A stretch of DNA of 64,000 bases, taken from the IMG/VR virus record IMGVR_UViG_3300033156_000424, positions 1-64,000 of that record. One strand, written 5' to 3'. Both the position numbers and the translations under genes were made by a program. Within the stretch, counting starts at the first letter, position 1; every line of letters begins with the position of its first letter. The DNA is from a virus. The notes under the pieces were generated by a model. It saw only the letters and a list, made by a program, of their open reading frames with translations. It had not been told where the DNA came from and searched no databases. Below, piece after piece: positions 39,841 through 50,234 of the stretch.

Positions 39841-42242
39841 TAATCAACCACCACAGAATTAGATGTTATAGTTAAATTGTTTAAAACAATAATTTCTGGA
39901 TATCTCGCATATAAGTCAGCCTCAATATCTTTGTCATTATCGAAATATTCTGAATTATCTTGTATATTAAGAGTTGTTCGTATATTCATGAATCTATTAA
40001 CCCAATCTGTACCAGCACCAGCATTAGATATATCTGTCCATCCACTACCTTCATCTATCATAACACTTGGATTTCCAACTGGAGTTATCTCATCACCAGC
40101 CTTAGACATATAGACTTTTACAGATTCAGTTCCGCCGGTGTTTCCAGACCAATTTTGAATAACTAACCAAAATAGTTGAGAGGGGTCATCTGTCCCATTC
40201 CCAGATGCTAATGTCAATGGAGATGAAAATGTAACATCAACTTCTAATAGACCATCAACAGCATCTGCATAAGTTAAAATATATCCAGTATATCCCCCTA
40301 TTTTTGTTGTTGGTTCTGTAGCTCCAGAGTAAATATCAATATCACATGTTAGTCCATCAGATGCACTATTTATTTCTAACCAAAACCTAACACCATTTAT
40401 TTTATCATATTTAACATAATGATAATCATAAATTAAATTATCTCCATCAGAAAGATTCCTTCCCACAATATCACCATTTGTGCTATCTATGGCTTTATAC
40501 TCATAATTAACAAGATTTTCACCATCACTATAATCTATAGTATATCGTGGGTCTCGTATCCAATTACCATAGGAATCTTGTATAGCCAAATAAGTCATAG
40601 GATATTTTTGTTGAACACTTTTTTCAACATATCCAGCATGAGCTGTTTCTGGGTAAGCATAAGCGTCTGCACTATCATATATTTGGTATCGTTTATAGTT
40701 TTTCGTTGTACATTGAAATCCTTGTGCATATTTATAGTCTGTCGTTCCATTGACAACTTGATATCCAGCATTAGAACTATCAAACTCATATGGGGTATAT
40801 GAATATACAGAAAATGTTAAATCATTTATTATAACATTTTCTAGCTCTGGTGATTCTCTAAGAATCTCTTTTAAGAGCTGACTTTGTTTAAAATCTTCAC
40901 CTATTTCTAAACTATTTATATAGTTTGTGACTGTAGTTGATACGGTATTTTCAATCTCAGTTTTGTTTGACCAATAATTTGTTGGTATATATATATTCAA
41001 ATCAACATCAATATATACTGGATATGGTCTTGTTACTGTGAATGATGTGCCAATTGGTTTATAGTTTTCTATAACATTTTTCACATCTTGTAAATCATCT
41101 TTACTTATAAGTTTAGTTCCTTCCCCAACAACAAACACATTAAACGTGCCTATAGATAAAAGTTTATTTTCTTCCCAATCTTGAACCTTAGCAAGTGATA
41201 TTGAAGATAGATTTTCTACAGCATTTTTTATACTATCCTTTCTTGCTGTAACGGTTTTTGTAGTTGTTGCGAGTATTCTTTTTCTTAATTCCTCATCACT
41301 TTCCTCATCAGTACCATCATCAAATAGATTTTGAACACCATCTACATATGGTGGATTTATACATGTATATGTTGATGATATCTCAGAATCAAGAGTATCG
41401 CTTTGATATATTTTTGTTATAGTTCCAACACCAACATTTTGGTTTTTTCCAACATCAGTTGATTCTATAAATATTTTTTTTGTTTCTCCACTTGCTATCT
41501 CATAAAATTCAGAACATCTAAACAAAACGGCATCTGTTGTTCTTTCGGTAACAAACACATTTGATGGACTAATATTTAAGTTACTTGTCCCATTATTTGT
41601 AACAACTACATATCCTTTTGATGTAGTTCCAGAATATCGTGTTAATCCATATAAGTTTGCATGTACATCTATAAAATCTCCAGTTGCAGTACTAATATAT
41701 GACTGCCCATTTATTACATCTAAAGTATTATATATGTTACTCATCATTGTTGATACAGAATCAACAAGAGTTCTTGCTAATGTACCCTCACTAAAATTTG
41801 TTATTTGACTTACTTTTGAACTATCATAATATCTATATGTTACATAAAAAACTTCATTCTCTTTAAAAATATTATCTTTTAAAAATTCTATACCATCATA
41901 AATTGCTGTTCCAGCCCAATGTGAAGTTGAATATGCATTGTCTTCTATATAACTTGGTGTTCCACCATCTACCCATAATTGATAATCTTCTCCATCTACA
42001 AGTGGGTCTATCCCATTTATCGTTTTTTCATTGTCTATATAATTCTCTTCTGGTGTCAATCCGGATATATATAATATGTCTATAACAACTGGAGACCCTT
42101 TTTCAACTGAAGCAGAAAAACTATACGTTGATGTTGAATGAATATATGTTATGGGCTCGTTTTCTACCAATACAATTCCATCTCTTACTTGAGATATCAA
42201 CTCATCTAAAATATCGTTTTTTGTTTTAATATTTATTTTCAT
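39840..42242 (-). CDS. Baseplate J-like protein
   Basis: 800 residues. Residues about 150-370 (GTLARTLVDSVSTMMSNIY, GDFIDVHANLYGLTR, and a TERTTDAVLF segment) match the baseplate J/gp47 family, which forms the wedge around the hub of contractile tails. The C-terminal 330 residues form an added beta-rich region with a repeated NTGGTESVKVYM-like sandwich, larger than in most J proteins and possibly a fibre-docking or sugar-binding extension. One-base overlaps with both neighbours. Confidence 0.85.
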   Translation of the reverse strand: MKINIKTKNDILDELISQVRDGIVLVENEPITYIHSTSTYSFSASVEKGSPVVIDILYISGLTPEENYIDNEKTINGIDPLVDGEDYQLWVDGGTPSYIEDNAYSTSHWAGTAIYDGIEFLKDNIFKENEVFYVTYRYYDSSKVSQITNFSEGTLARTLVDSVSTMMSNIYNTLDVINGQSYISTATGDFIDVHANLYGLTRYSGTTSKGYVVVTNNGTSNLNISPSNVFVTERTTDAVLFRCSEFYEIASGETKKIFIESTDVGKNQNVGVGTITKIYQSDTLDSEISSTYTCINPPYVDGVQNLFDDGTDEESDEELRKRILATTTKTVTARKDSIKNAVENLSSISLAKVQDWEENKLLSIGTFNVFVVGEGTKLISKDDLQDVKNVIENYKPIGTSFTVTRPYPVYIDVDLNIYIPTNYWSNKTEIENTVSTTVTNYINSLEIGEDFKQSQLLKEILRESPELENVIINDLTFSVYSYTPYEFDSSNAGYQVVNGTTDYKYAQGFQCTTKNYKRYQIYDSADAYAYPETAHAGYVEKSVQQKYPMTYLAIQDSYGNWIRDPRYTIDYSDGENLVNYEYKAIDSTNGDIVGRNLSDGDNLIYDYHYVKYDKINGVRFWLEINSASDGLTCDIDIYSGATEPTTKIGGYTGYILTYADAVDGLLEVDVTFSSPLTLASGNGTDDPSQLFWLVIQNWSGNTGGTESVKVYMSKAGDEITPVGNPSVMIDEGSGWTDISNAGAGTDWVNRFMNIRTTLNIQDNSEYFDNDKDIEADLYARYPEIIVLNNLTITSNSVVVD

Positions 42243-42745
42243 TATGTAGCACCAAGATTTATTATTATATTTCTCAAAGATTCCCCAGTTACTGTTTTTA
42301 GTTCTAAATTAAAATAAATTGTATCATCATTTATTTCTGAATCTATTTTTGTAACAGATTCTATTAACTCTAATCGTGTTACCTTTTCAATCATAACAGC
42401 TTTCATAAGTTGAATATATTCTTCTTGCTTTACACTATTATATAATCCAAGCAAATCTTCCAACCGTAAAGAGCCAACACCATATACATCTTCATATTCT
42501 GTCAATAATACTGTTAAACATACTTGTACAACTAAATCTGTTAGTTCTTTTAACTTTCTTCCAACAACTATACCAGTAACATCAATATCACCATTTGGAG
42601 CTATCGCTATATCGTTACCATTTATATCTATTTTAACGTCTTTACCATAGATAATTTTATATAGACTCAAGAACTCTTTAAGCTCTTGTTCTGTCATAGA
42701 ATCAGCTAAACTCATCTTATTCAAAAAAATAATTGCCTTACCCAT
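42242..42745 (-). CDS. gp25-like baseplate wedge protein
   Basis: 167 residues. IVVGRKLKELTDLVVQVCLTVLLTEYEDVYGVGSL split over the centre resembles the gp25/gpW core with its helix and [TE]-E-x-G-Y-G-like turn. Position directly upstream of baseplate J matches contractile tails, where gp25 joins sheath to baseplate. Confidence 0.7.
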   Translation of the reverse strand: MGKAIIFLNKMSLADSMTEQELKEFLSLYKIIYGKDVKIDINGNDIAIAPNGDIDVTGIVVGRKLKELTDLVVQVCLTVLLTEYEDVYGVGSLRLEDLLGLYNSVKQEEYIQLMKAVMIEKVTRLELIESVTKIDSEINDDTIYFNLELKTVTGESLRNIIINLGAT

Positions 42746-42763
42746 TTAAAAAGTTTATGGTGT

Positions 42764-43819
42764 TTATTTCCTCTTTTTATGAAAGTAGAAACAAACATAT
42801 ATAATCATTAATGATAGTAAATTAAATAGATAATATGATGTTTCTGTTGTTTTAATATAGTCGCTATTCTTAATATCATAATAATTTAATATATATATAT
42901 ATTCTAACTCATTTGTAACTGTATCATATAATGTTTTTATTTGATTGTTATTGTTTGTTGTATTTATTAGAGAGTTACTAAATGTTCTTTCTATTAACAG
43001 AGGTAATCCAACATCAAAAGAATAAACCCAATTTTCGTTTCTTTCAAGTGTTATTTGTATATTAAAGAAAGACAAAAAGTTATAAGAATCATTTTTAATA
43101 GAAAAATGATTTTCTTGTTTAATATATAACGTCTCTATTGTAATATTTTTACATTCTTGATTATCATAAACAAAACTATTTGTACTATAAAATCTTTCTT
43201 TTATTTTTATAAGTAATCTTAATTCTAATATTGTATCTTTTGTGACGCTACCATTTATAAAAACATTATAATATTCCATTGTCTCATAAGCATATCCAGT
43301 TGATATTGTTTTTATTATTTCTATATTTGAAAAAGTTCTGTAAAACATTATAGATAAATTATCTATTTTTGTTGAGTTATACTTTAAGTCTACAGTTCCG
43401 GTTACTTTATATTCAAAAGGCAAGTTCCCTCTTGCTGTGTAACCATTTGTTACTATATTAGTTATAATAAAATTACTTAAACTAATATTTGTGTTCGCTG
43501 AAACAAAAAATTCTTTATTAATAATTTCTAATATTAAACCATTTTCTATATCATAATTGTTTTGGGTAATAATATTTATAGGTATTTGTTCAACTGAACC
43601 CAAAAATTTTCTTGATGTTACATTATATATTATAGTTGTGTCATCAGATAACAATAAAGAAACATCGTTTAATTGTTTAACATCATTTTTTATTATATAA
43701 CTCCAATCATCTCCTACTTCTATTTCCACTAAAACTTCTCCATTTACCATTATTTGAGATAATAACATACTAACAATAAAAAGGACAAAGAATTTGTTTT
43801 TTATTTTATTTCTAATCAT
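42764..43819 (-). CDS. Secreted/anchored membrane protein inside the tail cluster
   Basis: 351 residues. A signal-like hydrophobic segment at about 8-26, a large beta-rich ectodomain (30-325) with many Asn-X-Ser/Thr sites, then a C-terminal transmembrane helix (about 326-345) and HKKRK. This is a type I surface protein, unlike its tail neighbours. It has its own promoter. Possibly displayed on the host cell surface (exclusion, egress or adhesion); not a usual virion protein. Confidence 0.75.
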   Translation of the reverse strand: MIRNKIKNKFFVLFIVSMLLSQIMVNGEVLVEIEVGDDWSYIIKNDVKQLNDVSLLLSDDTTIIYNVTSRKFLGSVEQIPINIITQNNYDIENGLILEIINKEFFVSANTNISLSNFIITNIVTNGYTARGNLPFEYKVTGTVDLKYNSTKIDNLSIMFYRTFSNIEIIKTISTGYAYETMEYYNVFINGSVTKDTILELRLLIKIKERFYSTNSFVYDNQECKNITIETLYIKQENHFSIKNDSYNFLSFFNIQITLERNENWVYSFDVGLPLLIERTFSNSLINTTNNNNQIKTLYDTVTNELEYIYILNYYDIKNSDYIKTTETSYYLFNLLSLMIIYVCFYFHKKRK

Positions 43820-43846
43820 TTTTATCTATAAAACAATTGTTTTTCT

Positions 43847-43862
43847 CATTTATAAATATTTC
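43847..43862 (-). promoter_or_regulatory. Promoter of the membrane protein gene
   Basis: GAAATATTTATAAATG on the minus strand, about 35 nt from ATG 43819, giving a leader of about 9 nt. Confidence 0.65.
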
Positions 43863-43877
43863 TATTAGTTATAATTT

Positions 43878-45134
43878 TTATGTTGAATAATAACAGTGAA
43901 GTTGAACGAGACTTAAATCGAAATCTCCAGTTGTTGAAGATAAAACTATATCTATTCTGACAGCAACCATACTATAGGAACTAAAATCTATTGCAGTAAA
44001 GGATTTTTCTATTTCTTGTGGTACAGTTACATCAGTATCATCATACCATTTTTCTGTTGCACTATTCCAATTAACCCCAAATATCGACATTCTTGAAATA
44101 TAGTCATCACTATCAGAATCCATTAATCCTACACGTATACCATCTATATATAGTTTTTCTGTTGCCCCACCAATACCTTTTCTTTGTGTAGGTAACAATA
44201 ACCAAAATGGTAATTGAGGGGTACCAGAAGTACCAGTACTAGTCAATCTTACACCATATCCACGAATAAGTCTATTTACATTGTTTTCTACAACAAATGA
44301 TACTGGTTGCCAAACAGCATTAGTTGAGCCATAATAAGTTCTTCCATCAGTTCCATAATCATGAGAGTGGTCAGAACGAGAAACAGTAGTAGCACTACCA
44401 GAACCAGCAAAGTCTTTATTAAATGCAGTGTTTTTGGTGAATGCTGGTTCTAACCCAGCTTCTGATGCTGTCTGATTAATCCATTGTGATGTTGCACTAT
44501 TATAAGCAAGGATTTCGTTGTCTGCTGGTGATGATATTGTTACGTCTCCTATATCATTTATATAATCAGTTATTGATATACTCCAAGAACTTCCACTATA
44601 AATATAATGTACATTTTCATCTTCTACCCAAGTTATCATTCCCTCACTTGGAGATATAAAAACCCATCCATCTTGATATTCTGTTATGTTATTTTCATAT
44701 CCAGTCCAATCTCCAGTTGCTGTTGCTATTATTAGATAACGGTCTCCATTTGTAGGACTTGATGGTGGTGTTGCTAAACGGTCTAAAACACTATCTTGAA
44801 AGTCTCCTTTTGTATAGAGTGGGTCTGTCCCCCATTCATCATATGGTATAGCAGAACCATTAACAACTGCATATAAACCATTTGTATCAGCATAGATGCC
44901 ATATTTAAATCCAGTTGATGATGGGGTTAATTTTGTATATATATCTGTTGTACCATCTGTTGTCTTTCCCCAACCTATAGCCCCTTTATTGTCACCTACA
45001 TACATAAATCCACTTGCTGATGACCAGTTTTTCCCACTCATGTCACCAGAATATCCAGTTGAATCATAAAACACACAAGTAAAATCATTTGAGCCAGTAC
45101 TACTAAATTCAGATGCTATATAATATGTACTCAT
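43878..45134 (-). CDS. Tail fibre or adhesin
   Basis: 418 residues. The C-terminal half contains GTGxxRTYYG and SRSDHSHDYG, the Asp/His motif common in phage fibre tips. The N-terminal half has beta repeats, with a PPSSPTNGDRYLI segment typical of phage fibre shaft modules. Follows the spike gene. Likely receptor-binding. Confidence 0.75.
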   Translation of the reverse strand: MSTYYIASEFSSTGSNDFTCVFYDSTGYSGDMSGKNWSSASGFMYVGDNKGAIGWGKTTDGTTDIYTKLTPSSTGFKYGIYADTNGLYAVVNGSAIPYDEWGTDPLYTKGDFQDSVLDRLATPPSSPTNGDRYLIIATATGDWTGYENNITEYQDGWVFISPSEGMITWVEDENVHYIYSGSSWSISITDYINDIGDVTISSPADNEILAYNSATSQWINQTASEAGLEPAFTKNTAFNKDFAGSGSATTVSRSDHSHDYGTDGRTYYGSTNAVWQPVSFVVENNVNRLIRGYGVRLTSTGTSGTPQLPFWLLLPTQRKGIGGATEKLYIDGIRVGLMDSDSDDYISRMSIFGVNWNSATEKWYDDTDVTVPQEIEKSFTAIDFSSYSMVAVRIDIVLSSTTGDFDLSLVQLHCYYST

Positions 45135-46291
45135 TATTCCACCTTCTCTTTTCTATTTGGGCTGTCTAATGTTCCACCAGATAGTGTTATTGTACTTCCA
45201 GTTCCATTTGTAAATGTTAATATTGTAGCAACTGGTATAGGACAACCCATATTTCCAGCTGGTATCGTTCCAGCATACGTAGCTGAAAAATTTGATATAC
45301 TTATACTTGTTGCAGAATCTATACTTACAGTATCACCATCAGCTGCTACACTTTTATTACCACCTTGAAACACTACATTTCCAGATGTTGTTATATTTAA
45401 ATTATTGTTCCCACTTATATCTATATCTCCATCTTTGGTTATTGTTAAAGTTGTAGTTCCAGCAGTTATAACTATCTTTCCAGTAGAATCAGCTCCATCT
45501 AAATCAATTTTTAATGATTTATCTTCTATATTAAAGATGATGTGTTTATCAATAGGCATCAATCCAGAAATCTCAGATTCAATTGTTGTTGGTCTATGTG
45601 TTGTCCAGTTATAAGTTCCTTCATATTTCATAGTAGTAGTATCATAGACATTAACTCTAAATCCATTTGCTTCTTGTAACATCTGTTGTTTTTCACTCAT
45701 ATAAAACTTTTGTCCAAGTCTATCCATGATTAGAAACGATGAATGGTCATCTCCTAATGTGTTTTCTGGTACAAGAGGTGTAGAACTGAATGGACTTGAT
45801 GAATCAAATCTTTTACTTATCCACCATTCTGGATGAAACTCATCATCTATAGTTGCTCTATTTACATTGTTTCCTAATAAAATCATCTTTCTGTTATATT
45901 GTTCTCTTACAAAGCCGGTTATTTGAACTGTTGGATAATCATCATCAAATGTTAATAATCCATAAGGGTCGTTATAAATTGTATAGAAAGAATCTGTTGA
46001 ACTTGTCCCGAAATTTATCCCATGAAATTCTACAGATGTTGATGGCTTTGTGAAGAGATACGAATAAGAGAGATTATCTATAAATCCGGCAAAACATGAG
46101 GTATTCATATTTTCGAGACTTAGAGTATAATATTCATTAACAGTTGTGCTATTGTTACTAAACGCTGTTTGAAGCGAATCTTTTGGAGACCTAAGTAATG
46201 AATAGACCCCTTGTTTTAACACATCAGCATATGGGTATGTTTGTGTAGCACCATCAAAGAACTTTCTTTTGGTATTTATAGATGAACTCAT
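45134..46291 (-). CDS. Baseplate spike-like protein
   Basis: 385 residues. The C-terminal region (about 270-350) has a KDGDIDISGNNNLNITTSGN beta-helix-like stretch, as in central spikes of the gpV/gp5 type. Lies between hub and adhesin, the XkdR/gpV position. Probably forms the tail tip that pierces the envelope. Confidence 0.65.
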   Translation of the reverse strand: MSSSINTKRKFFDGATQTYPYADVLKQGVYSLLRSPKDSLQTAFSNNSTTVNEYYTLSLENMNTSCFAGFIDNLSYSYLFTKPSTSVEFHGINFGTSSTDSFYTIYNDPYGLLTFDDDYPTVQITGFVREQYNRKMILLGNNVNRATIDDEFHPEWWISKRFDSSSPFSSTPLVPENTLGDDHSSFLIMDRLGQKFYMSEKQQMLQEANGFRVNVYDTTTMKYEGTYNWTTHRPTTIESEISGLMPIDKHIIFNIEDKSLKIDLDGADSTGKIVITAGTTTLTITKDGDIDISGNNNLNITTSGNVVFQGGNKSVAADGDTVSIDSATSISISNFSATYAGTIPAGNMGCPIPVATILTFTNGTGSTITLSGGTLDSPNRKEKVE

Positions 46292-49200
46292 TTTAACACC
46301 TCATATAATCCTAATTTGTTTTGAATATTTCCGGCAAGTCTTGTTGTTAAATCTTTCTCCTCAAAATTTATAACCCAGTTAAACGGATTATTTGTGAGAT
46401 AACATTTTCTTGTAAATCCAGACGTACCACCAGCATCACCAATATATATTGTTCGTTTCCAACAGAACTGAGCATGTTCATGTCTATGACTGCTTCGTAT
46501 CTCTTCTGGTAAATATGCTACATTTTCATCAGTTATCCCTATAGCTGTTTTTGCATCTCCAACAAATGGTACCTTTATTCTTCCAACTTTATTAATATCT
46601 ATTTTCTTTCTATCATCAACAATAAATACTTTATCTCCTACATTTATATTAATAGATGCTGGAATATAAATAGATGATTTTATCGATTGGGTTGCAAGTA
46701 ACTCATCATAATATCTTGATGCTACTGTGTAAATAGATATAATCATTTTTATTGCATAAATCCATTCAGTAACTTCTGTATTTTTAAGATACGGAACAAA
46801 TTTTAATGTCTCCCCTTCTAAATATCCATAACAATCATCCTTAAACGAATAAAATAATTCTTTGTATGATTGGTGTTTTGTTAATTCGAGACTTGAATAT
46901 TTATCAATAACAAAAAGTCTTGTTGGTAACTTTCTTGACCAAAATGTTGGATTTTGCATGTGCCGTTTATAAAAATAATTTAATATCTTATCAATAAATG
47001 TTTCTAAAGACATATTTTTTTGGTTTTCTCTTATTCCTAATACTGTCTCGTACATAAATTTTGATATTTTGTTCTTATTTTTATCTCGCATAAATTGGAT
47101 GGTCATATTTTTATATTGTGAGTAATTAAATACTCCATATTCTGAATACCCACTTTCAGATGATTGGTCATCGTTTATAAGAGTTTTAAGTTTATTTAAT
47201 TCTTCTAAAATGCTCAATGGATTTATATAATCTATAACTGCTACCATCATATTTAAATTATCATCTTCTCCAATTTTTTTGTCTCCAAAAACATGTGGTA
47301 ATATGATGCTTTCTGTTCCATTTTCATCTAAATAGGAAACACCAGTGTCACCACTATTATCATAAACTATAAGTTTTGGTCTATTTCCTATTTTTCCCCA
47401 AAACACATCATTTACATATCTCTGGTCTTGATGACACAGTGTTAAGATATTACTTGGTGTGCCATCAAAATCATATAATACAGTGGATTCTTCTGTTGTC
47501 AATCCTTCTATATATATTGATGGTGTAAATGATGTGTTTGTCATAGTGTAAGAATTAAAAAATATTGGAAGTTTATTTGAAACAACACCATTCATATTAA
47601 TAGCAAGAACAGAAGATGGATGAAAATTAATATAGTTATTTCCATCTTCTGTTTCATATTCTTTATCTGTTATTATTATGTATCCTTCATTTGTTTTCAT
47701 GCTTACTACTGATAACGGATACCTAATCACCGATGACTGATATTCTAATATATCTTCTTCTTTTATTTCTATTTCATTAGTAAATGTTGTTTTATGAGAT
47801 ATAAAATTATTTCGTAATATAGATTTTACAATTAGTCTATTATTAAGTCTTTTAAATTCGAAATCTATTTTTATCCACATAGTGTTTCGTATGCTATTAA
47901 GTATCTTTCTTGGAAGTTCTTGTTCCTCGCCATTGATATACATTCTTTCTAATTCTGTCCAAGTATAAATTGGTTCGAATATTCCAGTTGATGCATAAAA
48001 TAAAGTTTTTATAAGAAACAATAATGGTATTCCATCTCTAAGCTTATTTAATGTTGTTGAAACATACTGATTTACTGGTAAAAATTTTTCGCTTCTTAAT
48101 GAAAAGGTATTTTTGTTTATAAGTGTATTTAAATCTATTGTTTCCATAAATGTTCTAAATATATTATTTCTTGCAAAATTTATGAGTTCAAGTTGTTTTA
48201 CAGCTTCCATATCATTAACAATATCTGTTGTTGTAAAACCAAAAATATTTTGGGAATATATTTTAGTATCATCATCAAATTTTAACATCCCTTCGCTTGT
48301 AAATAATGCTTGGTTTTTTGATATATATTCATGATGGTCTGATATATAAATAACAGAATTTCCGCTTATGTGAAATGTAAATAAAACATCTGTTTCTGTT
48401 AAAAGTTTTGTAAGTGCAGCTTTTCTTCTATTTTGTGCAATTATTCTATTAAACTCTTCAGCTATAGAGAAATCATCTATTATAGGAACATATATAGCTC
48501 CTACACTAATCATATTTTTTTTATGTATTTCATTAATATTTATATATTCAATTATGTCATCAATATCAAAATCTGGAAAAAGAAAAACATCAAGCCCTAT
48601 AAGAGTAAAGAAATATTTATATATACATTTAAGTAATATTAGTGGATGAATTGTAAATATTGTTACAGCTCCCTTTAAAAAGGTAAGATATACTTTATTT
48701 TCTATTTTATTTATATTTATGTCTTTTACAGCTCGTATCAAAAAATACTCATCTTTTAATTTTTTAGTAAATCTTCGCTGTCCTATATCTAATGATATAA
48801 ATTTATTTTTTAGTGCTTCTATTATAGCATTAAAAAAGAATTTATTTAACGTTGAGAAAGCATCACCAACCCCTACAAGTTTATCATCTTCATCTTGATA
48901 GTAACTTTCTTTTAATTGTATTTTTTCTATATGTTCTTCAGCCAGTCCTTTTGGAACAGAATAATGTTGAAAATATTTTGTCAAATCTAACCCTTCTATG
49001 TTTGTTCTATTTTTATTCTGTATATGTTTATGTACAGCTGTTACAAATCCAGAGAAGTCTGGCTTTACTCCTTCTCCAGATGTTGGAAATATAGCCTTAT
49101 CTATAAGCACAGAAAATTCTTTTAAACTGATGAGAGATGTAAATTTTCGTTGAGTTGAACTAAACCGTTTTATTAAATCATCTAAATCAAATACCCATAC

Positions 49201-49659
49201 AAAAATCAAATCATTTGACCTAACTGTATTTGATACCTCATTTGTAAAATCAGCCACACTTAGCTGAATAAAAGAGCCATACACAGATGCTTCTTCTATC
49301 TGTATCCCTATTATTCCTTCTTGGAGTTTTTTTCTATTTTCTATAACATTATCTAATCTTGCTACTCTTGTATTAGATGCATATAACCTATGAGTTGAGT
49401 TTAATCCTCCACCATTCTCAATAACTTCAGATTCAGCACCGTAAATAACATCATATGACACTGATGATGTGTTCAACCAATCCATTTCATTAAATATCTT
49501 TACTCTTTTCTTAAGAAAGAAATCATCTGGTGTTGTATTTACAACTGGTCTTAATATTCTTACAACAACAACTGGTGTTGTTATTTTTGTTTTACTCCAA
49601 TCATTGATGGTTTTTTTTATTTTTCCAAGCAATGTGTCCCCGATTCTTGTTTCTGACAT
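46288..49659 (-). CDS. Very large baseplate hub candidate
   Basis: 1123 residues. Mixed alpha/beta; the last 150 residues contain the most ordered segment (INVGDKVFIVDD...). Gene order places it where gpD/XkdQ hub proteins (300-400 aa) lie, so it would be a hub with large insertions. No enzymatic motif, transmembrane segment or lysozyme domain was recognised. The assignment is by position. Confidence 0.55.
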   Translation of the reverse strand: MSETRIGDTLLGKIKKTINDWSKTKITTPVVVVRILRPVVNTTPDDFFLKKRVKIFNEMDWLNTSSVSYDVIYGAESEVIENGGGLNSTHRLYASNTRVARLDNVIENRKKLQEGIIGIQIEEASVYGSFIQLSVADFTNEVSNTVRSNDLIFVWVFDLDDLIKRFSSTQRKFTSLISLKEFSVLIDKAIFPTSGEGVKPDFSGFVTAVHKHIQNKNRTNIEGLDLTKYFQHYSVPKGLAEEHIEKIQLKESYYQDEDDKLVGVGDAFSTLNKFFFNAIIEALKNKFISLDIGQRRFTKKLKDEYFLIRAVKDININKIENKVYLTFLKGAVTIFTIHPLILLKCIYKYFFTLIGLDVFLFPDFDIDDIIEYININEIHKKNMISVGAIYVPIIDDFSIAEEFNRIIAQNRRKAALTKLLTETDVLFTFHISGNSVIYISDHHEYISKNQALFTSEGMLKFDDDTKIYSQNIFGFTTTDIVNDMEAVKQLELINFARNNIFRTFMETIDLNTLINKNTFSLRSEKFLPVNQYVSTTLNKLRDGIPLLFLIKTLFYASTGIFEPIYTWTELERMYINGEEQELPRKILNSIRNTMWIKIDFEFKRLNNRLIVKSILRNNFISHKTTFTNEIEIKEEDILEYQSSVIRYPLSVVSMKTNEGYIIITDKEYETEDGNNYINFHPSSVLAINMNGVVSNKLPIFFNSYTMTNTSFTPSIYIEGLTTEESTVLYDFDGTPSNILTLCHQDQRYVNDVFWGKIGNRPKLIVYDNSGDTGVSYLDENGTESIILPHVFGDKKIGEDDNLNMMVAVIDYINPLSILEELNKLKTLINDDQSSESGYSEYGVFNYSQYKNMTIQFMRDKNKNKISKFMYETVLGIRENQKNMSLETFIDKILNYFYKRHMQNPTFWSRKLPTRLFVIDKYSSLELTKHQSYKELFYSFKDDCYGYLEGETLKFVPYLKNTEVTEWIYAIKMIISIYTVASRYYDELLATQSIKSSIYIPASININVGDKVFIVDDRKKIDINKVGRIKVPFVGDAKTAIGITDENVAYLPEEIRSSHRHEHAQFCWKRTIYIGDAGGTSGFTRKCYLTNNPFNWVINFEEKDLTTRLAGNIQNKLGLYEVLK

Positions 49660-50232
49660 TTAAATAACCACCGTATCTAATCCATAGTCTATAGCATTTT
49701 TTGTTTTTGACGCTACACCACCAATTAGTCTTCCAAATAATTTTCTTTTCATTCTCGATTCTGGAGATATTTCGCTTATTTCTAATAATGTTAGATTATA
49801 ACTCAAAACATTTGGTTTAGACCCTTCTTCTATGAATTGTTCTTCTTCTATTATGACTATTGTTGTATCTATATCAGATATTAATAATAAAGGAATTCTA
49901 TTTAAATAACAATATTCTATTAAATATTGTACATACATACTATCTGTTACGCTTTCTATAAACGTTTCTCCATCAGATAATGCATATGTATATAATTCTC
50001 CTTGTAGAGTGTAACTATATGTTGTCCTCCCAAAATCTTGGTTTTCAGTTCCACCTCTTCCTATAGCTCCCATTTTGTTTATTCTTCGAGAGCCTTGTCT
50101 TTCTATACGTTTTACTTTCATTGCAATAAAACCATATACACCAAACATGGTTCTTATTTCCCATCTTAATGGAAAAAGAGATATTTTTCTTCCATATCTT
50201 TGCTCATTAAAATATCCTTCTATGGTACTCAT
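49660..50232 (-). CDS. Tail tip/hub-associated protein (XkdP position)
   Basis: 190 residues, beta-rich with RFGRKISLFPLRWEI-like N-terminus and a LPNVLSYNLTLLEISE-like region before the C-terminus. The pattern of a tail protein that contacts the tube end (gp53/XkdP type) with no LysM seen. Between tape measure and hub. Confidence 0.6.
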   Translation of the reverse strand: MSTIEGYFNEQRYGRKISLFPLRWEIRTMFGVYGFIAMKVKRIERQGSRRINKMGAIGRGGTENQDFGRTTYSYTLQGELYTYALSDGETFIESVTDSMYVQYLIEYCYLNRIPLLLISDIDTTIVIIEEEQFIEEGSKPNVLSYNLTLLEISEISPESRMKRKLFGRLIGGVASKTKNAIDYGLDTVVI

Positions 50233-50234
50233 TT

